From Bog-756 sp963699055 (GTDB lineage: Bacteria; Actinomycetota; Acidimicrobiia; Acidimicrobiales; RAAP-2), in the NCBI GenBank assembly GCA_963699055.1, contig CAVOTA010000001.1:682001-746000 (forward strand): a DNA stretch of 64,000 nucleotides, in the 5' to 3' direction. Made by a program: the position numbers and the translations under genes. A model generated the notes under the pieces. The model saw nothing but the letters and a program-made list of their open reading frames with translations. It did no database searches and was not told the origin of the DNA. This document shows, in pieces, positions 56,489 to 62,440 of the stretch; position 1 is the stretch's first letter; each line of letters starts with the position of its first letter.

Positions 56489-56980
56489 GTGACCGGTACG
56501 TCCGGGTCCACCACGTCGCCGCCCACCGGCCCGGCCCGACTGGGCGTGGCGGTGGGCGTCGGGGCGCTCGTCGTCCTCGCCGACCAGCTGACCAAGTGGT
56601 GGGCGGTCACCCGGCTGCCCTCGGGTCCCGTCCATGTGGTGTGGCGTCTGGACTTCGTCCTCTCGGTCAACACCGGCTCCGCCTTCAGCCTGTTCCGGGG
56701 AGCCACCCCCGTCCTGGTGGTCATCGCCGTGGCCCTGGTGTGCCTCCTCCTGGTGATGGTGTGGCGGGCGCCGACGATCGGCCGGGCCGCCGTGCTCGGC
56801 CTGATCCTCGGCGGCGCACTGGGCAACCTGTCCGACCGCTTCTTCCGCGACCTGCACGGTGGCGTGGTGGACTTCGTCGACGTCCACTTCTGGCCGACGT
56901 TCAACGTGGCCGACGCCTGCATCACCGTGGGCTGCATCCTGCTGGCCGTGTCACTCCTGCGGGGGACGGCGCACCGATGA
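56489..56980 (+). CDS. lspA: Lipoprotein signal peptidase
   Basis: A 163-residue membrane aspartyl protease cleaving prolipoprotein signal peptides. Four membrane segments are visible. Family motifs are VLADQLTKWWAV, VNTGSAFSLF, GGALGNLSDR and VVDFVDVHFWPTFNVADACI, the last two holding the catalytic Asp residues. GTG 56489 is 17 bases after the DksA-like gene and gives a short cytoplasmic start. The stop overlaps rluD (ATGA), the lspA-rluD pair common to many bacteria. Confidence 0.95.
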   Translation: MTGTSGSTTSPPTGPARLGVAVGVGALVVLADQLTKWWAVTRLPSGPVHVVWRLDFVLSVNTGSAFSLFRGATPVLVVIAVALVCLLLVMVWRAPTIGRAAVLGLILGGALGNLSDRFFRDLHGGVVDFVDVHFWPTFNVADACITVGCILLAVSLLRGTAHR

Positions 56981-57921
56981 GCTCGCTCTCGGTGGTCGTG
57001 CCCACCTCCCTCGACGGGGTCCGCGTGGACCGGGCCGTGGCCTTCCTGGCCGACGTGTCCCGCTCGGCCGTCGACGACCTGGTGTCCTCGGGACGGGTCG
57101 CGGTGGACGGACGGATTGTGACCAGCCGCAGCACCCGGCTGGTGGCGGGCCAGACGCTCGACGTCGACCGTCCCGACGAGGTGGACGAGCCCGGGCCCGA
57201 CCCCGATCCCGACGTCGAGTTCACCGTGGTCCACGTCGACGACCAGGTGGTGGTCGTCGACAAACCGGCGGGCCTGGTGGTGCACCCCGGCGCCGGCCAC
57301 CGCAGCGGCACCCTCGTGCACGGACTGGTCGCCCGGTTCCCCGATGTCGCCGCCCTGCCGGGCCTGGTGGGCTCGGAGCCGGACCGACCCGGGATCGTCC
57401 ACCGGCTCGACCGGGGGACCTCGGGGCTGATGGTGGTGGCCCGGACGTCGGAGGCCTACCACTCGTTGGTGGAGCAGCTGTCGTCGCGTGCGGTCTCGCG
57501 CACGTACCGGGCACTGGTGCTCGGTACCGTCGAGGGGGAGTCGGGGGTGGTCGACGCCCCCATCGGGCGCTCGGTGAGCTCGCCCACCCGCATGGCGGTC
57601 TCGCGCAGGGGCAAGGAGGCCCGCACCCGGTACCGGGTCGAGGAGCGCTACGTCCTGCCGGCGCCTACCACCCTGGTCCAGGCGTCACTGGAGACGGGAC
57701 GCACCCACCAGATCCGCGTGCACCTGGCCGCCATCGGCCACCCGGTGGTGGGCGACGAACCCTACGGCCAGGGGCGGTCGCTGCCCGGGGCCACCGTGAC
57801 GCGGCCGTTCCTCCACGCCTATGCGCTCGCCTTCGACCATCCGGCGACGGGGGAGCGGCTGTCGTGGACCTCTGAACTGCCCGAGGACCTGGCCGAGCAG
57901 CTGGCCGCCCTCATCCGCTGA
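56977..57921 (+). CDS. rluD: Ribosomal large subunit pseudouridine synthase D
   Basis: A 314-residue RluA-family synthase modifying helix 69 of 23S rRNA. An S4 RNA-binding domain (VDDLVSSGRVAVDGRIVTSR, with VRVDRAVAFLADVSRS) is followed by the catalytic domain with HRLDRGTSGLMVVAR (catalytic Asp) and LETGRTHQIRVHLAAIGHPV. ATG 56977 overlaps lspA. It converges on the sigma-factor gene, with 90 bases between the stops. Confidence 0.94.
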   Translation: MSSLSVVVPTSLDGVRVDRAVAFLADVSRSAVDDLVSSGRVAVDGRIVTSRSTRLVAGQTLDVDRPDEVDEPGPDPDPDVEFTVVHVDDQVVVVDKPAGLVVHPGAGHRSGTLVHGLVARFPDVAALPGLVGSEPDRPGIVHRLDRGTSGLMVVARTSEAYHSLVEQLSSRAVSRTYRALVLGTVEGESGVVDAPIGRSVSSPTRMAVSRRGKEARTRYRVEERYVLPAPTTLVQASLETGRTHQIRVHLAAIGHPVVGDEPYGQGRSLPGATVTRPFLHAYALAFDHPATGERLSWTSELPEDLAEQLAALIR

Positions 57922-58011
57922 ACGGTCCGCAGACGGCCCCAGGCGACCCGGGGGGCGTCCTGATGGCCCTCCGTGCCCCTGGGCCGGTCCGGCCGGTCCG
58001 GTGCGATCGGG

Positions 58012-58956
58012 TCAGGCAGCCTCGTGGGCAGCCTCGAGGATGTCGTCGACCGACAGGATCTCGAGGGCCTCGGCCTCGGCCTGGCGCACCTTGCGGACAC
58101 CGATGCCCATGCGCTCGGCCGTCGTCTGCAGCGACGCCGGGTCGCTGCCGTCGAAGCCGAACCGGTGCCGGATGACCTCGCGCTGGAGGTCGGACAGCCG
58201 GTCCACGGCCTTGCGCACCAGCTCGAGGGTGAGATCGACGGCGACCTCGTCCTCGAAGTCGCTGTCGTCGCCCGACACCAGGTCGCCCAACGTGGCGGTC
58301 GAGTCGGTGGCGGCGGGCTGGTCGAGACTGGCCACCACCCGGGCCGCCTGGGACAGGTCGGAGCGCACGGTGGCGGTGGTGTTGGTGGCGTCGTCGAGCT
58401 CGTCGTCGGTCGGCGGTCGCTGCAGCTGGTGGGTGAGCTCCCACATGGCCGCGTCGACCTGCTGGTTCCGCTCGGCGACCTCCATGGGGAGCCGGATGGT
58501 GCGGCCGTGCTGCTGGACGGCCCGCTGCAGCGCCTGACGGATCCACCAGGTGGCGTACGTGGAGAAGCGGAAGCCGCGCTCCCAGTCGAACTTGTCGACG
58601 GCCCGCATGAGACCGAAGGTGCCCTCCTGGATGAGGTCGGGCAGGTCCACGCCGCGGTCCTGGTAGCGGCGGGCCCAGTGCACGACCAGGCGGAGGTTGG
58701 CGGCCACCATCTCGCGCCGGGCCTCGTCGTCGCCGGCGGCCACCCGCTTGGCCAGCTCGGTCTGGGCGTCGTGGTCGGGCAGGGGGTGGTGGTCGAGGTC
58801 CCGCAGGAAGAGGCCGAGGCTGTCGGCGTCGGACCCGCGGTTGCGGTTGGCGGCGTTCTTGGGCGCGGCGGAGGGCGACCCGCCGGCGGGGGCCGTGCGG
58901 CCCGCGGCCGAGGATGCGGGTGTCGTCGTCTTCGCTGGTGCCGTGCGGGTGGTCAT
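58012..58956 (-). CDS. RNA polymerase sigma factor, group 2 (SigB/HrdB-like)
   Basis: A 314-residue sigma-70 protein without a long region 1.1. Region 1.2 is DSLGLFLRDLDHHPLPDHD; region 2 includes AANLRLVVHWARRYQDRGVD, LIQEGTFGLMRAVDKFDW and FRFSTYATWWIRQALQRAV (2.3-2.4); regions 3 and 4 follow. Region 4.2 reads LQTTAERMGIGVRKVRQAEA instead of the usual TRERIRQIEAKAL, so -35 recognition may differ. Length and the missing 1.1 suggest an alternative, SigB-like factor rather than the primary one. ATG 58956 opens at a Thr/Ala-rich tail. Confidence 0.9.
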   Translation of the reverse strand: MTTRTAPAKTTTPASSAAGRTAPAGGSPSAAPKNAANRNRGSDADSLGLFLRDLDHHPLPDHDAQTELAKRVAAGDDEARREMVAANLRLVVHWARRYQDRGVDLPDLIQEGTFGLMRAVDKFDWERGFRFSTYATWWIRQALQRAVQQHGRTIRLPMEVAERNQQVDAAMWELTHQLQRPPTDDELDDATNTTATVRSDLSQAARVVASLDQPAATDSTATLGDLVSGDDSDFEDEVAVDLTLELVRKAVDRLSDLQREVIRHRFGFDGSDPASLQTTAERMGIGVRKVRQAEAEALEILSVDDILEAAHEAA

Positions 58957-59090
58957 CCCTCTCCTCGTCCTGGTCGATGGACCTTCCCCGCTGTCAACAC
59001 CCGGATCACCCCGTCCATTCCTGATCCGACCGGGGAATCGGCGCAGAGGACGGTTTGCGCACCGGGTATTCGTAGTGATCGGCTGGCCGG

Positions 59091-59660
59091 ATGACGCCGA
59101 GCGCCCCACGCATGGTCCTGGTCCGCCACGGCGAGACGGCCTGGAGCCGCGACCGACGCCACACCGGACGGACGGACATCCCGTTGACCAGGCGCGGCGA
59201 GGTCCAGGCGGCCGACCTCGCACCCCGCCTGGCCGCCTGGCACTTCGCCCGGGTCCTGGTCAGCCCCCTGGTGCGGGCGACCCACACGGCCGAACTGGCC
59301 GGGCTCGAGGACCCCGAGCCAACCGAGGACCTGCTCGAGTGGGACTACGGCCAGTTCGAGGGGCGCACCACGGTCGCCATCCGTCGGGACCACCCGGACT
59401 GGGACCTGTTCAGCGACGGGGTCCCGGGAGGCGAGACGATCGACGACGTGGCGGAACGGGTCGACCGGGTCATCGCCCGGGTCCGGTCGGGGACCGGCGA
59501 CGTGGCGTGCGTGGCCCACGCCCACCTGCTGCGCGTCCTGGCCGTGCGCTGGCTGGGCGTGGACCCGTCGGCTGCCCGCTACCTCGTGCTCGGTCCGGCG
59601 TCGCTCAGCGTCCTCGGGTGGGAGCGGGACCAGGCGGTGGTGGAGCACTGGAACACCTAG
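59091..59660 (+). CDS. Histidine phosphatase family protein
   Basis: A 189-residue phosphoglycerate-mutase-like phosphatase. The catalytic His is in MVLVRHGETAWSRD; VLVSPLVRATHTAEL, LLEWDYGQFEG and VAHAHLLRVLAVRWLG complete the active site. Substrates in this family vary widely (phosphosugars, alpha-ribazole phosphate, nucleotides), and nothing nearby narrows it. ATG 59091 was chosen because only a few residues precede the RHG motif. Confidence 0.9.
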   Translation: MTPSAPRMVLVRHGETAWSRDRRHTGRTDIPLTRRGEVQAADLAPRLAAWHFARVLVSPLVRATHTAELAGLEDPEPTEDLLEWDYGQFEGRTTVAIRRDHPDWDLFSDGVPGGETIDDVAERVDRVIARVRSGTGDVACVAHAHLLRVLAVRWLGVDPSAARYLVLGPASLSVLGWERDQAVVEHWNT

Positions 59661-59737
59661 CCGTCGACGCCCGTCCCGATCCCGCACCACCTCGACGGTA
59701 CCGGGGGTGCGTGCCACGGTGACGGCGGTCGGCCGCA

Positions 59738-59754
59738 GTGCACCACGTGTGCAC
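59738..59754. terminator. Inverted repeat between convergent genes
   Basis: GTGCAC (59738-59743) is repeated at 59749-59754 and is self-complementary, so the two copies can pair around a CACGT loop. It lies between the phosphatase (+) and channel-like (-) genes and may act as a bidirectional terminator. Confidence 0.35.
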
Positions 59755-59802
59755 CGGAACTGCGTCCGAGCGGCAACGCCGGCAGCGCCGACGGCGCCGG
59801 GA

Positions 59803-60960
59803 TCAGAGCTGGGGGCCGTCGGGCCGGTGGTCGGGCTCGCGACGGATGGTGCCGGGACCGTCGGGCACCCCGGGCGGACGGCGGTCGGCCGGTCGCTCCG
59901 GTTCCAGCGTCTCGCCCCGGAACATCCGCCGCGGGCCGGTCCACATGGCCGGCGGGGCGTCGAACCGGTGGGCGACGGCATAGGCGACGGCCTCGTAGTT
60001 GACCCGCCATCCCCGGAAGTGGGCCCAGGCCTCGTCCTGGGGCCGGGAGGTGGTCAACCCGGTTCCCACCAGCCGCACCCAGGCATCGTCGAACTGACCC
60101 CGGGTGAGGACCAGGGGGTCGTCGGGCTGGGGGTCGGGGTCGTAGGGGATGCGGGAGGCACGGGCGATGTCGCGCAGGCAGGTGAAGCCCATGCGGATGC
60201 ACATGCGGGCCTCGACGGGCGCGTGCTCGGGGTCGACGGCCAGGAGCAGGGCGGCTGCGTCCAGGACGGCGACGAGGCTCACGATCCAGGAGTTCTTGGC
60301 GCGGGGCGAGCGCAGGTAGAGCAGCGACGGGTACGTCGAGTGGCTCTCGGCGACGTCGGCCGCCCACCGTTCCCACTCCGCGAACAGGTTGGCCAGGTTG
60401 TCCACGGACCCGACCAGCTGATGGCGGATGAGCAGCTCGGGTCCCCAGGCCGGGGCACCGGCCCGGCTCTCGAGCAGCGTCACCAGGGTCTCGCGGCGGT
60501 TGTAGGCGGAGTACAGGGTGGGCAGGTAGGCGATCTGGAGTGCCACCAGGACCAGGCCCGTCCCGGCCGCCACGAAGTCGACGATCCGGGACCCCTCGGC
60601 GTGGGAGAGGGTGAAGCCGAGGGTGAACACCGAGGACCCGGCCTCGGAGAACGCCTGCTCGAAGGGCTGGGCACCGATGCCCCAGTTGACCAGCGTGAAC
60701 CCCAGGACGGCCAGGCCGAGCCAGGTGGTGAGCAGCACGATGAGGGCCACCGGCTCGCTGAGGGCGAGGATGCGGTCCTGGGTGGCGTAGGTCCGTGCCG
60801 CCCGGGCGACCCGGGAGAAGACCGCACGGGTGACCACCATCGGATAGGTCAGCCGGCTGCTGGCGGTGCGGGGCACGATCAGCACCGTCACCACACTGAA
60901 GGCGTCGGCAGCCAGTACGGCGACGCCGGCCACCAGGACGGCCAGGCGAAGGGCGGTCAC
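59803..60960 (-). CDS. Ion-channel-like membrane protein with a degenerate selectivity filter
   Basis: A 385-residue membrane protein. Segments at about residues 1-28 and 68-96 are followed by a pore-helix-like stretch, EAGSSVFTLGFTLSHAEG, where TLGF sits in the place of the potassium-channel filter TVGYG. A third membrane helix (VAAGTGLVLVALQIAYLPTL) and an RRETLV linker follow, as in Ion_trans_2 channels. The C-terminal 200 residues are soluble and end in a charged Pro/Arg tail. The filter is not canonical, so potassium selectivity is doubtful. It starts at GTG 60960 and lies 19 bases downstream of the Rrf2 gene, probably in one operon. Confidence 0.65.
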   Translation of the reverse strand: MTALRLAVLVAGVAVLAADAFSVVTVLIVPRTASSRLTYPMVVTRAVFSRVARAARTYATQDRILALSEPVALIVLLTTWLGLAVLGFTLVNWGIGAQPFEQAFSEAGSSVFTLGFTLSHAEGSRIVDFVAAGTGLVLVALQIAYLPTLYSAYNRRETLVTLLESRAGAPAWGPELLIRHQLVGSVDNLANLFAEWERWAADVAESHSTYPSLLYLRSPRAKNSWIVSLVAVLDAAALLLAVDPEHAPVEARMCIRMGFTCLRDIARASRIPYDPDPQPDDPLVLTRGQFDDAWVRLVGTGLTTSRPQDEAWAHFRGWRVNYEAVAYAVAHRFDAPPAMWTGPRRMFRGETLEPERPADRRPPGVPDGPGTIRREPDHRPDGPQL

Positions 60961-60979
60961 GGGAGGGATGGAGGTCGGG

Positions 60980-61438
60980 TCAGACGGCCGCGTCGCGGAC
61001 GGCGGGCGTCCGGCCCTGGGCCCGGTCGACCATGTCGGCGAGGTTGAAGGACTCCAGGTGGGTGCGCATGTGCTCGCCCACGTCGGCCCACACGGTGAGC
61101 AGGACGCACTGCCCCTCGTGGTCGCAGGCGCCGTTCTCGTGGGGGAGGCCGAAGTCGCCGGCCACGATGGGGCCGTCGACCGCCGAGACGATCTGGGAGA
61201 GGGTGATCTCCTCGGGCGGCCGGGCGAGCACGTAGCCGCCGCCGACGCCCCGCTTGGAGCGGACCAGCCCGGCGCCCTTCAGGGCCAGGAGGATCTGCTC
61301 CAGGTAGGGCTGGGGGAGTCCCGTGCGCTCCGCGATGTCGCGCACCGCCGTCGGGGTGGGCTCACCTTCGGTATCGGCGTGCAGCGCCAGCGACAGGAGG
61401 GCCCGACTGGCGTAGTCCCCGCGGGTCGATACCTTCAC
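60980..61438 (-). CDS. Rrf2-family transcriptional regulator
   Basis: A 152-residue regulator. The winged helix-turn-helix includes MKVSTRGDYASRALLSLALH, VRDIAERTGLPQPYLEQIL and the wing LVRSKRGVGGGYVLARPPEE. The sensory region has only two cysteines (ACDHEGQC), one fewer than IscR-type cluster binders, so it could sense sulfur compounds or bind a metal or cluster with a non-Cys ligand. It starts at GTG 61438, 6 bases after a TAGCAT -10, and probably controls itself and the channel-like gene downstream. Confidence 0.92.
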   Translation of the reverse strand: MKVSTRGDYASRALLSLALHADTEGEPTPTAVRDIAERTGLPQPYLEQILLALKGAGLVRSKRGVGGGYVLARPPEEITLSQIVSAVDGPIVAGDFGLPHENGACDHEGQCVLLTVWADVGEHMRTHLESFNLADMVDRAQGRTPAVRDAAV

Positions 61439-61443
61439 AGGCC

Positions 61444-61449
61444 CATGCT
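61444..61449 (-). promoter_or_regulatory. -10 element giving a leaderless rrf2 transcript
   Basis: On the minus strand TAGCAT occupies 61449-61444 and the GTG start is at 61438, so transcription should begin about on the start codon. No ribosome site is visible. Confidence 0.5.
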
Positions 61450-61514
61450 ATTGCCTGGACCCTGTGACGGGGTTGGTGGCGCCGTCCCCAAGTCCGGGAC
61501 GGCAGCGGGCGGGC

Positions 61515-62189
61515 TCAGCGTCCGCCGAGCTTGCCGGCGGCCAGGTCCTCGGCCATGGCCCATCCGAAGGTGACCAGGCGCCCGCCACCCGAGACGTCCA
61601 CCGTCTCGAAGAAGGTGCAGTACTGGGCGGTGGGCTCCGACTTGTGGCTGGCGAAGTCGAACCCTCCCGCCTCGCAGCCGTCGCTCGCCACCACGAAGGT
61701 GCGGTCGTCGATGCGGCCGTCGGCGCCGAAGCGCTTGGCCAGGCGCCGGCCCCAGGCCCGCTCCTCGCCGGTGGCCTTCTGGTCGGGGCAGGGGACCACG
61801 TCGGTCAGGCCGGCGAACGCCTTGAACCCGTCGGGACCGAGCAGGCGGGTGCCCACCAGGACGTCCTCGTCGGGAAAGGCGAGGAGGGCCCGTCGGTACT
61901 TGTCGCCCATCATGGCCCGCAGCACGGTGTCCGAGCGCGACGTGCGGTCCACGGTGGCCAGGCCGATCAGGAGGGACGGGGTGCCGCCGATCCGCTCGAG
62001 GGTGGAGAAGGAGTAGCCGCGGAGCTTCGCACCTTCGCGTGCCCGGGTGACCAGCACCCACTCCTCACGCTGTTTCGACAGGAACCCGATGTCGAAGCGA
62101 GGCTCCCGCTCGGCGCACAGATCGGCCATCTCGGCCAGTTCGGCGTCGCTGATCGACGTGCAATCCTTGGTCTCCACCTGGATGGACAT
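61515..62189 (-). CDS. Unknown conserved-looking protein
   Basis: A 224-residue cytoplasmic protein I cannot assign. There are no membrane segments or known motifs; alternating sequence such as LRGYSFSTLERIGGTPSLLI and VLVGTRLLGPDGFKAFAGL suggests an alpha/beta fold, possibly acyltransferase-like, but no acetyl-CoA loop is clear. Four Cys residues are present (CTS, CAE, CPD, CEAG). ATG 62189 has an AGGAG about 14 bases upstream and a predicted promoter about 130 bases upstream. It lies between rrf2 and dnaE on the same strand. Confidence 0.7.
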   Translation of the reverse strand: MSIQVETKDCTSISDAELAEMADLCAEREPRFDIGFLSKQREEWVLVTRAREGAKLRGYSFSTLERIGGTPSLLIGLATVDRTSRSDTVLRAMMGDKYRRALLAFPDEDVLVGTRLLGPDGFKAFAGLTDVVPCPDQKATGEERAWGRRLAKRFGADGRIDDRTFVVASDGCEAGGFDFASHKSEPTAQYCTFFETVDVSGGGRLVTFGWAMAEDLAAGKLGGR

Positions 62190-62316
62190 AGGTCGTTCCG
62201 TACTCCTCTATCTCCCTGCGACTGTCCCCCGCACCTGGCCGGCCGTGGCATCCGGGACGTGCCGCCGCAGGGGAGGGGCCTCGTCACGGATCGCTCACGC
62301 CAGGAGCCGTTGGACG

Positions 62317-62346
62317 ATTTTACGGGATTTTTCAGGGGCCTGTCGT
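62317..62346 (-). promoter_or_regulatory. Predicted promoter of the unknown gene at 61515-62189
   Basis: On the minus strand ACGACA (62346-62341) and TAAAAT (62322-62317) are 18 bases apart, in the only notably AT-rich stretch of the region. The leader would be about 120 bases. It overlaps the plus-strand -10 element at 62346-62351. Confidence 0.45.
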
Positions 62347-62351
62347 ATCGT
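62346..62351 (+). promoter_or_regulatory. -10 element for a possible small leaderless ORF
   Basis: TATCGT at 62346-62351 ends 8 bases before GTG 62359, the same geometry as the leaderless genes elsewhere. It points away from the minus-strand promoter beside it. Confidence 0.35.
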
Positions 62352-62358
62352 GCCCCTC

Positions 62359-62415
62359 GTGACGGCTCCGCGACGCCCTGACCAGGGACGGAGCACCGGG
62401 CCGCCGGCCGGCTGA
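62359..62415 (+). CDS. Possible 18-residue leaderless small ORF
   Basis: GTG 62359 to TGA 62413-62415 encodes MTAPRRPDQGRSTGPPAG. The only support is the properly placed -10 element; there is no ribosome site and no recognised homologue. It lies in the gap between dnaE and the unknown gene and is antisense to neither. Confidence 0.25.
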   Translation: MTAPRRPDQGRSTGPPAG

Positions 62416-62440
62416 CGGCACGGATCGATCTGACGGGCCG

